A stretch of 53,983 bases of DNA from NCBI GenBank assembly GCA_023334545.1, contig JAADVB010000118.1, positions 1 to 53,983 of the forward strand, given 5' to 3'. Each line of letters opens with the position of its first letter. Position 1 is the stretch's first letter. A program made the position numbers and the translations under genes. The notes under the pieces were generated by a model. The model saw only the letters and a program-made list of their open reading frames with translations. It was not told the DNA's origin and ran no database searches. Below, piece after piece: positions 1 to 11,341 of the stretch. The stretch comes from Salisapilia sapeloensis (taxonomy: Eukaryota; Oomycota; Peronosporomycetes; Peronosporales; Salisapiliaceae).

Positions 1-1
1 C

Positions 2-523
2 AATAGCTCACTCAACGTCAGTAGCTACGTTTTGGCCAACTTCTTTGCAGCGCTACCAGGCATCTTCCTGATTGCACTGATATCATCTATACTGGTGGTC
101 TACTTGGCTGGATTAAATGCCTTTGGATGGTTCTTGCTGAACCTGTTCCTGTCGCTAGTTGCAGCTGAAAGTATGATGCATGTCATCGGCGCCGCTGTAC
201 CACACTACATCATTGGTATTGCCCTCGGAGCTGGCGTCTTTGGTATGTTCATGCTGTGTGAGGGCTTCATGGTGCCTCGAGAAGTGATCCCAGATTACTG
301 GATCTGGGGTTACTACCTTGCATTCCACTCGTACTCGTTCGAGTCGTTCGTGTACAAGCAGTTTGTGGACGAAGACTCGGTCATCGCGCAAGGCATTTTA
401 AATCGATTGGGCATGGAAGACGTCGATGTGCCTCGTGATATGGCATTGCTTGTAGTCTACGCTGTTGGATTCGAGCTCATCTTTGCTGCTATCCTGTACA
501 AATTCCACACTGGTAAGCGCTAA
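2..523 (+). CDS. ABCG-type ABC transporter, C-terminal transmembrane part (5' end outside window)
   Basis: The reading frame is open from base 2, so the gene begins upstream of the window; the TTG at 32 is an internal Leu, not a start. The visible 173 residues are the last part of an ABC2-type membrane domain of an ABCG (white/PDR) exporter. There are at least four hydrophobic helices, then the segment MVPREVIPDYWIWGYYLAFH, which matches the re-entrant extracellular loop before the last helix in ABCG proteins. A final helix follows and the protein ends HTGKR. The nucleotide-binding domain is not in the window, so half-size or full-size cannot be decided. Family knowledge suggests plasma-membrane or organellar export of lipids or hydrophobic compounds; the substrate is unknown. 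Confidence 0.85.
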   Translation, partial: NSSLNVSSYVLANFFAALPGIFLIALISSILVVYLAGLNAFGWFLLNLFLSLVAAESMMHVIGAAVPHYIIGIALGAGVFGMFMLCEGFMVPREVIPDYWIWGYYLAFHSYSFESFVYKQFVDEDSVIAQGILNRLGMEDVDVPRDMALLVVYAVGFELIFAAILYKFHTGKR

Positions 524-2486
524 GTTGTAGTGTTACTTGCAAAGATAATACAACTACCATTGTCGATTACTTCGTCTTAAAATATTTAAAGTGAATCCTA
601 AACCACAGCATCATAATATCGTCTATTAACGAAACACTTCTACGTGAGCTTTCCATTATCCCAAAGCTCATATTTCGTGGGTATTTAAAATACGGCATGT
701 CAAACCTGCTGAAACTCAAGTGAATATGATATGTCTGATGTAAACAATATGGTCCAGCATTGCCCGCAATAATGAGATCTTCTAGACCGCACTGTCATTA
801 AATCGTCACTCTCTGGAGGCGGTCTATCTTGTTTATAACGAAGACGATTAAATGGCGAAAAGCGAGAATAAGCTATAGAAAAATGAGGTAGATCTTTCCT
901 AGGTTTGATACCACCTATTAGACACGTAAACGAACATTTTAAGTCTCAATGTCACTAATCCAGTCTTGCATAATAATTTATGCAAGCACGTATGCTTGAG
1001 CATTTAAGCATCTTTCAAAGACACTCTAACAAAGTAGTCGATTTCACCGCACCGTGGGGTAAAACACAAATATAAGTCATTTTCATGGCATCTACTGATT
1101 ACTCCAGAGATGAAACCATCCTTCTCAAATTGTTGCTATTATTCATAGGCGAAAGACAAGGCAAAAATCTCCATAGTACTTGGCTACTAATTGTAAATTG
1201 TACGCATGTGGTACCGTCACACATTTTTCGCACTAAGAAATCTTTATAGAAAGATCATATCCAATTCCGTACTGAAGCTGGGACAAACAATTGCAAGTAC
1301 ACCAAAGCCAAGGAAATGCGGTCATGGTAAAATGAAACTATCTTCAAAACACCATGTTAAAGCACATACGTTGTTGTCGAAGCAGATATTTGAAGCGGTT
1401 TTATTCTTCGGTCTCGATATTTATTCCCAACGGGTCGATCCTCGTATCAGCGGATAAGTAATCAAAAGCTGCTCTACGATTACCGAGAGAAAAAAGATTA
1501 GCTAGTGGACAGTCTTGAATAATTCATAGGATTCTTTTTAATGTCAATAGAGCTATTCATTTGTTGATTTCTTTAAAAGCTCAAATGTTTCAGGATAGCA
1601 CAAGTGACTACTGTATCCAGGAGCAGTTTGCTCCTTCCATCTTTAACGCGTTGCTTCTCTCCTCATAGTCAATGTTCGCCAACACGAAATACCGAGTTAT
1701 GTACGTTGATAGGAATTAGACCGTGAACTCACTTGGTATCTACTGCTTGACAAACCTCGCTCTTTCCAAGCTTGTTGATTCTCATGCATGTATAACAGGC
1801 ATATATTTACCCCATATTTATTAGATCGCTTTGAATGAGCTGGCTGTTATTTCCAATGAATCGGAGAGGTAAGCTTCTGGCAATCAATTACGAAATCAAT
1901 GCTTACTTTCATATTGACATTTACAGTTTCGTTTCGTCTACTACCTTATATTGGCTCTCTATACTAAAGACAGTTTTCTCCATATCGTAGAAACTGGAGA
2001 ATCTTATCTACTTCCTCACTTCACTACTGTCTGTGAATGGTTTGGTCGATGCCAATATATGCTCGGTAAATAAAGGAAGCTTATTTATTAAACACGATGT
2101 CTTGCTACCGAAAGTATGGTCATCTGCTTATACATATAATTCACGAATTAATAAGGGAGGATTATATAGAATAAGCAAGAAAATCGAATGGTATATCATC
2201 ATGTGTGTAAAACAATGCTTATGAAGTTGGCAGTACATTAAGAATCGTATCCCCATCAAGCTACACCCCCTCCGTCATCCCGACTTCCTCCTTATTCGTT
2301 TTTGACTTGCTCAATCACAAAAACAAAAAAATTCAATAAAATTTATGTTTTTCTCTTTGCTTTACTTACTTGCTTGCCAGTACGAAAGAACCCATCTTCG
2401 TTGAGCCAATCTGAATTATTGGTTCAACTTAATTCGTCCCATTTCATCATACTCATCCCTGTAGAGATTTATGTTAGAATACTTCC
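524..2486. other. AT-rich intergenic block
   Basis: Nearly 2 kb between the ABCG stop codon and the 3' end of the convergent membrane-protein gene. Only short open frames (under 85 codons) with no recognisable domain occur. No tRNA, repeat array or transposon protein was seen by eye. Confidence 0.6.
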
Positions 2487-4616
2487 TTAGCATAGCGGAA
2501 TTTGATTGTCTTTGGCCGCTCGTGCCAGCTTAATTTTACTATCATCTGAATTCCGAACGACGCCATCAATTTGATAGGTACTGGGATCCACGTTAGCTTG
2601 GAAAACTGAGATATCAAAGTTTATCCAGGGGAAAATCGGACGAGTTTGGAATTTGCCGTTGTGAATATGGTAGTTTTGTTCCAAGTAGACGAAAGGTCGA
2701 ATGTACACCGAGTTTCCAAATCTATAACTCATCTGGTGTTGAGAGCGAATAAGAGCTTTAGCACGCAATGGGTCATCTGTAAAAACCTCAATTCCATTGC
2801 GCTCATAAGTCCTCCAAAACTTTGCAAGTGATATTTTCTTCTCCTTCTGGCGAAGGTAGAGCATAACAAATGCCTTCGCAAGTCCAAATAATAAAGAATA
2901 CAGGATACTGTATCCAATTACATTCACCAGAGGAGTGAAAAAGATTTTCATGACCTCACCGCTGTTAGATGCATCTCCATACCTGTACATGGTAAATTTC
3001 ATAATGTGAGTGAATAGACCGGGTAGTGTTGGCAAGTCATAGCGTGTGCCATCATGAGCTGCTTTCACCGTGCAAATGCCCATGAGGGCGCTGTAATTTG
3101 TCTCCACTGCTAGAAACGTTGCTGCCATAACCTCGAATGATGTGATAAACGTGATTTCTGTGAGCAAGGCGGCAAGTCGCTCATTCATCAAGACGACAGT
3201 GTAGCGCCATATGAAGTTGATAAATATGACGTTCACGGGCCATACGCGGAAGGTACTTAGAATGGCACTGATGACTTGGAACCAATCGTTGGACCAACTC
3301 AACACGTTTGAGTTTGGGCTGATATAAATCCAAGATAAAAAGGCATCAATAACGAGGAGCACACACAGCGTTTTGTTCCAGAAGGAGACGCTGCTGAGGT
3401 CAGTATACAGTAGCACTCGAGATAATTCGGAGTCTTTCTTCTTCTTGTTACTCGAACTCGTTCCTCCTTCACTAGCGTTAGTGTTGCTATATTCATGGGT
3501 TGACTTGTGAGTACTCTCGGCTGTGGAACGTGTCGCAGTAATCGTAGTAGCCGTACTTGAGGCTGACACTCCGTACGATTTGCGTTTGCGCAGGCCTAAA
3601 ATTAGTGGCCGCACAACGCCGTACGCGACTGTGCATGAATCACCAATGTTGATGTAGATGATCATAATTTCCAAGAACAGCATCAAATAGTACAGTTCAC
3701 CGGTCATTGCAATGTCTCCATCGATGAAGTGATAGATAGTAGTGTACTCAACTTCATCCGGCACTCGATTGTCGATTGTATAGCTAATAACAGTGCGCAG
3801 ATCACTTCGAATGAAAGAGTTACCAATGCGGAAGAAATCGGTATTTTGCCAGAACGAAATTGTTTCCGCCATTATCCATCGAAAGTAGACGCCCATGCGA
3901 GGATTAATGTTTATCTCAATAGCCTCGCTGTCAGTCGCGTCTGTCCAAATACAAAAGTACTCAGTCGATTGTGCTCGAACGACTATTTCTCCCTTGGACG
4001 GAAATTCTACCACTTCTGTACATAATGTGTGTTCCCAAAGATCTAAACGCGTCGCGAACTTATCAAAAAGTCTTCTCGACAGATTAGCAAGTTCTTCAGC
4101 ATCTTCATCTTTGATCATCGCTATAAGTTGGTTCAGAATTGCTCTCTCATGTATGCCCCACGTAGAGGCCATGAGCATCGATGTTTGTGGTTTAAAGGGC
4201 ATTGGGTGATGGATCGCATCGCCGATTAATCCAGCGGCCCAAATCAAGGCTTCAATATTGACTGAACCGATCATAAGTGCTTCAGGCTCCAGTGGATACC
4301 CCTCGATGAAACAATCCTTTCCATAAGCAGATAATTGGACGGGTCCGGCGAGTAGCATGGAGGGTATCAGCGTATTGCATCGCGTAGCAACTGCATTCCA
4401 CATGTTGGTGGGTTCATGTCTAGTATTGTTGTTTTGAATGAGTATATCGGTCAAGTTCCACTCCGATTGCTTCTCAACATTATTAAATGTGAAAGACATG
4501 CTTTTCGATGGGCCAGTCATCGCAATCTTGTAATACAGATCCTTAATATCCATAAAAGCAAGGAACGTCGCAAATAGGACCATCAAGATGACGCTGTTCC
4601 TCTTGTTAAGCGCCAT
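2487..4616 (-). CDS. Multi-pass membrane protein, unknown function (oomycete-type)
   Basis: Single-exon, 709 residues, starting at a true ATG (complement of 4614-4616). A signal-anchor-like helix lies at about residues 9-27. A long region of about 280 residues without obvious membrane segments follows and has several N-glycosylation sequons, so it is probably lumenal or extracellular. Hydrophobic segments then occur at about 315-340, 420-440, 445-470, 480-515 and 560-595. A Ser/Thr-rich, low-complexity loop (about 355-395, ending in KKKK) separates the first of these from the rest. The C-terminal 110 residues are soluble. I recognise no named family. The architecture resembles large transmembrane families expanded in oomycetes, but that is inference. 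It converges on the ABCG gene across 2 kb. Confidence 0.8.
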   Translation of the reverse strand: MALNKRNSVILMVLFATFLAFMDIKDLYYKIAMTGPSKSMSFTFNNVEKQSEWNLTDILIQNNNTRHEPTNMWNAVATRCNTLIPSMLLAGPVQLSAYGKDCFIEGYPLEPEALMIGSVNIEALIWAAGLIGDAIHHPMPFKPQTSMLMASTWGIHERAILNQLIAMIKDEDAEELANLSRRLFDKFATRLDLWEHTLCTEVVEFPSKGEIVVRAQSTEYFCIWTDATDSEAIEININPRMGVYFRWIMAETISFWQNTDFFRIGNSFIRSDLRTVISYTIDNRVPDEVEYTTIYHFIDGDIAMTGELYYLMLFLEIMIIYINIGDSCTVAYGVVRPLILGLRKRKSYGVSASSTATTITATRSTAESTHKSTHEYSNTNASEGGTSSSNKKKKDSELSRVLLYTDLSSVSFWNKTLCVLLVIDAFLSWIYISPNSNVLSWSNDWFQVISAILSTFRVWPVNVIFINFIWRYTVVLMNERLAALLTEITFITSFEVMAATFLAVETNYSALMGICTVKAAHDGTRYDLPTLPGLFTHIMKFTMYRYGDASNSGEVMKIFFTPLVNVIGYSILYSLLFGLAKAFVMLYLRQKEKKISLAKFWRTYERNGIEVFTDDPLRAKALIRSQHQMSYRFGNSVYIRPFVYLEQNYHIHNGKFQTRPIFPWINFDISVFQANVDPSTYQIDGVVRNSDDSKIKLARAAKDNQIPLC

Positions 4617-6124
4617 GCTTTTACTTTGGAGGAATCCGGAGTTATTTGAAGAGATCTATTCGGTCTAACGAGATAATTATAAAGTGAGGTAAAGTCGATA
4701 AAGAAAAGGGCTAGCCGTTTCAACGGGCTTAGACCCTTTTAGAATAACGACATGGGCATTTTAAGTCAACCTTGTGGCTTTTTGAGCTTCTAGTAAGTTC
4801 TTCCTTCCGTAACTTGGGATTGTGGCGGTGAAACTTCCACCGTAATTGCAATCATACTTGAAGCGGATTTCTGTAATCTGAGCTCGAGACTTTTCGGTAG
4901 ATATTCGCACGAAATGATTTCTATATTATTTAGTTTGTTATTGGCGTGCTCTGCATTCTTCCAGTCACATGCGCTTCGTGAAAGACCGAAAAGAATTACC
5001 TGCATATGAGTAAACAGACAAAGAGAGGATACTTCGGCGTCGTGTTGTAAGGTCACTGTCTCTAACCACTTGCAGTTGACTGGTATTGCCATCTCCTTGA
5101 TACACAAATAAATTCCCTCTCGAGGTTTAGTTCTGGACGGGTCTTACGAACACAAGAATCATATTTTGAATTGCTATGACTATGGACGCCTACTCTATCG
5201 AGCCACGGAAAGGAACAACTATCATAACAGATAGTTGATTCCTTAGGAACGCCCTTATCCTTTTTTTACGTGTTTCAGACCGTTTTCAAGCTATTTTTAC
5301 TTTTCGAATCGCTTTTCTCATGACATGGCACTGCTTTCTCAGTCCATCAAGAGAAATCCAAAGTTTAGTACTTGCACAAAAGTATTAGCCGTCTGTAGCT
5401 GCAGTAATCATCTCTACCCTGCCTAGTCATCGTGCGTCTCCAAGTTATACCCTTCCTATTATAAATTCAATAAAGCTCCACTTCTAGTAAACGTATCTTT
5501 AGTTCCTATAGAGCCCCGCAAAGTGCCTGCCTCTCACATTACATGCCCGAGCGTAGATATCATGTAAATTTCATCGACACATGATGGGCATAGTATACGT
5601 TTCTTGTAAATTTCATTACAGCAACTCTTGTCAATTCATAGATCGAAGGCGATTGCTTAAGTCCATAAGGTGTCTAGCTTATAAGTCCATTAAAAAGCAT
5701 AGTCAAGAATACCCTTGCCAGCAAGTCACACAGCGCTCCGATAAAGATGAGAAGAGAGAGATCCATTTGCTACTGTCTTGATCTCACCAGTCTCTCATCA
5801 TCTCTCGAGAAAGGAGACTCATTCAAATAAGAAGACTGTTCGCCCCTCTTTCTGTCAATCACAATGCCGAACGTGTCTTTAAAGTTATATTGGATTCATC
5901 ATAACCTTTCACTGTCCTCAAGGTATCCTTACAGGAACACTATTTATCCCACCAGCTAATCAAGTAGGAAAGATCGTTTCTCTCATTCGATGAAACAGAG
6001 CGATGCTTCGCCCACATTTTTTAACTTAAACGCGGCGCTTCACACCATTGAAAGCAAAAAATGTTTATGTATTGCATTGCGACCTGCAGTTTTTTTCATT
6101 TTCATTGTCATCACGCTTTCACAT
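4617..6124. other. Gene-poor intergenic block
   Basis: About 1.5 kb between two minus-strand genes. The largest open frame (4790-5107, minus, 105 codons) has no recognisable domain. I see no RNA gene or repeat. The part next to 4616 should contain the promoter of the membrane-protein gene. Confidence 0.55.
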
Positions 6125-7294
6125 TTAGGCTAAGACTCCAGCAGCTTGCAGTTCCCGATGGGTGGCAAAAGCATGCTTCTTCAAACGAGGGTCTTGGATG
6201 CTTTGCCATCCACGCGCCATACTCAGCACCTCCGCCGCGCCATCAGCTTGCGCCAATTCGCTCGCATACTGACCGCACAAGGCAGACACGACGTGCAGGC
6301 ACTCGCGCTGAGCCTCTGGATCCACATCTTCCCCCGCAGCAAACTTCACAACGAACTGCCAACCGTCCGACTTGATAAATGCATCTCGGCAGCTTGCATC
6401 TTCACATAAATTCCCCAACGCAACGCCAACAAGCGTGTTCACTGGTGACGCTGGGCGTTGGGTCGCCAGGCGTACGAGAATAGGCACAAGCGATGCCAAG
6501 TCTGCCTTGCTGTCCACTTGGGAAGCCAAGGAAATGGCGCCGAGAACCCCCTGCACTTGCGTATCGATCATAGATGCCGTCAGCAACGACTTGACAGGCT
6601 CCACGCCCTGAAGCGCGCTGACCTTTTGCACAGGCATCGTTGGCTTTGGTGCCGGACGCTTTACACCAGCAACTGTCGACTTGTCCGAAAGGAGCAGACT
6701 GCGCTTGAAAAAGAGCTTGAGCTCACCGTAAATGTGCATGAGCGCCGTGACGTCTCCTTCTCGACGCTGCACTTCTAGCGCAAACTCTTTCTTTGCACGG
6801 AAGAGAACGATGTGAAAGTTGACGCGCTGCAAGCCACGTCGATAATCGACTTTCCACTTGCATTTCGAAGCATCAAAAGTAAAATCCGTGTCGAGTTCGC
6901 ACAATTTGTGCCCGATAAGTGTCCCAATGCGTGCGACACTCTCTGCTTTCACATGGAAATGCGTGTGCTTCTCCAATCGAAAAGGTGATGGCGGAAGATC
7001 GCGCGGAGAAGCGCTCGCGTAGTTCGAAGTGTCCGTGCGCTGGCCAAAAGATGGCGTCGCATCCGCTTTCTTAGCGGCACCAAACGTAGTCGGGAGGTTG
7101 TCTGCGGGTAGATGAAACGCCCGGGCGCCGAATGGGGCCGGCGTTGCGCCACCTGCCGATAGCGTTCTCGCCATCGAGCGCTGTTCGATCACATCGGGTT
7201 CGTCATCGACATCCACGCGTCCAAAGTGGACCTTTTCCTCCCTATCTTCCGGCGTCGAGCGCCTCCGGGCCGATGCGTTGTCCTTTCGGTCCAT
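6125..7294 (-). CDS. KA1-like domain protein with C-terminal helical (ARM-like) repeats
   Basis: Intronless, 389 residues, true ATG start. Residues 1-105 are polar and probably disordered. Residues about 110-200 fit the KA1 (kinase-associated 1) fold: an alpha helix (SVARIGTLIGHKLCELD) followed by basic beta strands (KCKWKVDYRRG, NFHIVLFRAKKEFALEVQRR) and a closing helix with GELKLFF. KA1 domains bind acidic phospholipids or inhibit kinases, but no kinase domain is present here. Residues about 225-389 are Ala/Leu-rich helices (for example LVGVALGNLCEDASCRDAFI) resembling armadillo repeats. The combination suggests a membrane or scaffold adaptor, which is inference. It stands isolated between gene-poor blocks. 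Confidence 0.75.
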   Translation of the reverse strand: MDRKDNASARRRSTPEDREEKVHFGRVDVDDEPDVIEQRSMARTLSAGGATPAPFGARAFHLPADNLPTTFGAAKKADATPSFGQRTDTSNYASASPRDLPPSPFRLEKHTHFHVKAESVARIGTLIGHKLCELDTDFTFDASKCKWKVDYRRGLQRVNFHIVLFRAKKEFALEVQRREGDVTALMHIYGELKLFFKRSLLLSDKSTVAGVKRPAPKPTMPVQKVSALQGVEPVKSLLTASMIDTQVQGVLGAISLASQVDSKADLASLVPILVRLATQRPASPVNTLVGVALGNLCEDASCRDAFIKSDGWQFVVKFAAGEDVDPEAQRECLHVVSALCGQYASELAQADGAAEVLSMARGWQSIQDPRLKKHAFATHRELQAAGVLA

Positions 7295-10200
7295 GCGTGC
7301 GTGTATCGATCTGTGGACTTGGTCGATCGTTAGGAAATGAGCTCCTGCGGCAGAAATTCGAGTCAGCAGGAACGTTCCGGGAGACGGTCTGTCTTGCGAG
7401 CAAGTGCTTTGACTGCAAGTTTGTAGGAGACGAGCGGCTGTTCAGGAACGTAGGGCCTAGGGCCGGCCAAGTCTGATCTTTTCATGCGACTTGTCCTCGA
7501 TCTTTGGCGTACTGAAAGACACGTAGCAATTATTGATTTGGAACAGCCATGGTCGAAACTTCGAATCGAGCGATTAGTGATGACGAGTAGAGCGAAATTA
7601 ATTGAAGTGTCTTGGCTATCGTTAGATGTGGTGAGGGACATGTAGTGACATGGATGGGAATGGGTTTGCGACGGAGTGGCTGCCGATCGCAGGTTTAACA
7701 CGAGATACGGTCGTGGATGGTAATTTGAGTGTACACCTAAGATTATATCTACCACCGTACTACAGACGCCTTTAAAAGGTGGATTCTGCATGGACAAACG
7801 AAATCCGGGATGGAATAGAGCGCTAGGAACTCAGACCGAGGTCTTCCAAGTGTTACATGAACGTTCTTCCGGTCCATAAGCGGGATTCGATCTTCCCCTT
7901 CATTCCTTCTGCTTGTCCCGAACACATCGTAGGGATTCATATCTGATGGTCACCACAAGTGCAGGCGCAATGCAAATAGGTGTGCAGATCCAACTGGTTA
8001 CAATTGAATTTTCTTCATTGATGACTTTCACTTGAACATTTTCTAAAGGAATAGGCAGCTTTATCAAAGATCTATCCGACTGTCTGTGGCAGCCACAAAT
8101 TCTTGGAAGAGGTAGTAGAGAGCAGGAAAGAGGTACGAAACGGACGGAATTTGGAAAGCAAAAGTGCTAAATGAACTCGTTTGGACCAAGTCAAATTATT
8201 TCGGCGAAGAAATTTGGATACGCAAGAATGCAGCAAGAAGGTGACTAACGTAGGTAATTGAAAGAACGTGGTTGTTGAAACTACTTCTCATTCGTGAAAT
8301 GTTCCTTCTGCAATTAAAGTTTTAAAGAGACTGTATGGCATTCGCATTCAATTTGTTCGTCTTCATATACCGCATGCTTCCTATGGATGGATACTGGTAT
8401 CTTCCAGATTGGATATGTGACAAGAAAGAAGGCGGAACTAAAAGTATCGTGGCGCATAGAACCTTACGAAACCGACGTTAACTGTATGGCAAGCCGATAG
8501 ATATTCGGTCAAATCGTCGCCTACAGCTTGAGAATGAGACTATTATCTGAATGGCATTGTCGCATAGGCCATTAAACCATACGCAGTGCTTCGCGTCTGC
8601 ATCCCCTAAGAAGGATCTGTGTATGCCATATCGGAAAAGTTCTTTTCAATATCAGTTAGTTCGTCTGTAGCCTCAGCGCCGACCTTATCTGCACCAACTT
8701 TATCGAGCTTATACGCAATGTCTATGCCAAGAATCCGCTGATTATCTCGTTTTTTATCGGTCGGTAGTTTACCTGGAAGCGGTAATGCGTCAGCACTCTT
8801 CTCATGGTATCGTACCATCTGAACCTGCCATTCTTCTTGGCTCTAGTGATTTAGTTGGACGCCACCCATCCTACCTGTTGGCCTATGAAGATAAATCGGG
8901 CTCAGTGTAGCTTTTTAATGATCACACGTTCAAGTGCATAGGTCTTAAAAGATATTTCGACTATGAGAGGACGGATCTTCATTACAACTTTGGATACAAG
9001 TGGGATGACACTTCCGGTAGCTAGTTCTTTGCTGTCAACAATCTTCGGTTCTCTATGTAAATGTGCAAGAGCCAAGTTCATCCTTGTGTACAATATGTAG
9101 TAGACAGCGTCAATAAGCGGTATGGTAACCTCGCGGGTTTCTTTCGTATGCAGTCGACCGTTCTGTATATATTGTGTTTCCTACGATGCTGTGGTTTGGA
9201 TACACGTACAATGTGGTCGGAAGATTGCTACAGATCCTCCCGCGTTGTCAGCTCGAAAGAAAACCTGATACGGTAAAACATTCCAACGAAAGCTCCGAGG
9301 AATCAAAAGCAAATACTTACTGGCATATTAGACCATGTAAGGTACCTTCAGCCGGAGTAATCAGCTTCCATGGAATGCCAAGGACAAGTCGTTTGGACTT
9401 AATGAAGCTAGGAAAGACTTCTAGTTAAATCTTGATGTACATCTTGACGCTACGAGTTCAACATCGTAACAGGCGTAGCATTCGAGGAAACTGTAAGCAT
9501 CCCATAGCAAAAGGCAATGGAGTATTGAATAGTTTATAATTATCCATCAACTAGGTCTTTAAATAAATCTCGCATTTACTTTTCTTTATGAAATATTCTA
9601 TTATCTCCAAGTGAGCGAAGCTTCTGGGTTGTTGATACACTCCATTGAATTTATTGCTTCGTAGTATCATTATTTCTTCGAGTGAAGAGAATTCTAAACT
9701 TGCTCATAGCTTGCTGTACGTCAAATTCGACGATGAGTAAAACGCTCGCTATCGACTTATATGAGCGCGGCGCATCTATTAATCATGCACTTGGGTACGT
9801 GCTTTGACATTTTATTTCTCTACTTAAAATACCGCTCATTCACTTCACCGAATGGCATGAAATTACCAGCGATCCTTCTTACATTTCGAATCGCTTGGCT
9901 CGCACGTAATTGTATATCGATCACTGGAGCTTTACAAGACCACTCAATAGTGCTAGATTTTAATGACCACTGCATCTCGGGATAGATTAGATTATAAAAT
10001 AGCCAAGTCGGGCGGTGCACCACTGAGTAGGCCTCTCCATGGAAACGGGCTGCTGCTGTATCACACAGTACTTGAATTATCCAGCTCTTCCCACTTTCAT
10101 TCCAGTCTATTTCACAGCATCCCAAGTGCGTGTACTGTTGCTCTACTAATTCCGACTTATGTGCTCTATTTAGAAGCCTACACGCGAATCAATTAAGTGC

Positions 10201-11341
10201 AGAAGCAGCACACATTTCCCCAACTTTTACGTGCCTGAGCACAAGACTAGCTAAGTCTATTGATGTATCATTTGCACTCTCCTCTAGCAAGTAATACCTG
10301 TCCTATAAACTTTATTTGCCCAAATTTCCATTGGAAATTCGTTGTGTACGAAATAAATATGTAATGTTTTCTCAATCTTTCTTTCTAGAAGAGGCGAAAG
10401 TCATCACTGAGCAGGTGACTTGAATTCTCTTGCCCTGGCTTTGCCCAAGACGTCCTTGCTCTGTCGCACGCGCACCCTGATCTGAAAGCTCCCCCAGTTT
10501 TTACACTCGAGGAGATTTACGGTATGCACATCCAATCATCGACAGTGTCCGACGCTCGATATTTATCTCGGATTCGGATTACACTAAAAAATGAAATACT
10601 GAAGCTGCCTTTAATCTCCTCTAGCTGTAACACATATTTGTACATGAATGGAGAATAGGCATCGAAAAGGTTTGTACGTCTCGAGAGGCTACTCGCGATC
10701 GATAAACTATGCCAACGGCCACCAGTGCTTCGATGCACCCATTTCCATATTTCTGACATCTCAGCGCTTTTCTAGTACCTTCCAAGTTGCCATGCTACTG
10801 CCTTCCAACTTGTCATGCTACATGCCTTGGTGTCTTGGCCAAAATGACGCTGCCGACATCGAAGAAGACGAAGAAACGGACCAGCCTATGGCACGTTCCG
10901 AAATTTCGATCGCATCATCCACTATCTCGCACATCGTTCGATCGATACCGAGCTACTAGTACACGAAAGTCTAGCGTAGAACTAATAAACATGAAAGTAG
11001 ACGATGAATATGCATGCACACTTGACGTAAGTTGTCTGCTTCTATCTCAACCCGTAAGTAGCACTTCGATCCATCTGTGTCGCTTCCTCTTGACTTCACT
11101 GGTTGCAAGTGCCGTCGAAAGGCAGAGAGCACGAGTCGAGTGCATGGAATAATTTTCAGTGGCTCGAGTTGTCGATCGAGTATCTAGAAGACCACTAGAC
11201 CGAACGAACTAGACGCCACATCTTTACACGCGAGCATCTTCCGCGTCTATCTCTACCCGGCTTCTCTCGTCGACCACCAATCACTTGATTAAAGTATACT
11301 AAGACTGAACCTTCGATTCCATTTGCACAAATCTCTTGAAA
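7295..11341. other. 4 kb gene-poor block
   Basis: The largest gap in the window. Every open frame is short; examples are 7363-7797 minus, 8606-8818 minus, 9820-10125 minus and 10787-11152 plus. None shows a known domain, a clear signal peptide or convincing splicing into a longer protein. No reverse transcriptase, transposase, terminal repeats or tRNA was recognised. The ends must hold the divergent promoters of the KA1-like gene and the PH-domain gene. Confidence 0.55.

Noticed and set aside
4790-5107. 105-codon minus-strand frame
   Set aside because: No domain, signal peptide or splice continuation; length is compatible with chance.
8606-8818. 70-codon minus-strand frame with a repeated DKVGA motif, considered as a small effector
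   Set aside because: No signal peptide and no RXLR-EER type motif; too short to support.
9820-10125. 101-codon minus-strand frame
   Set aside because: No recognised domain and no splice partners; kept only as part of the gene-poor block.
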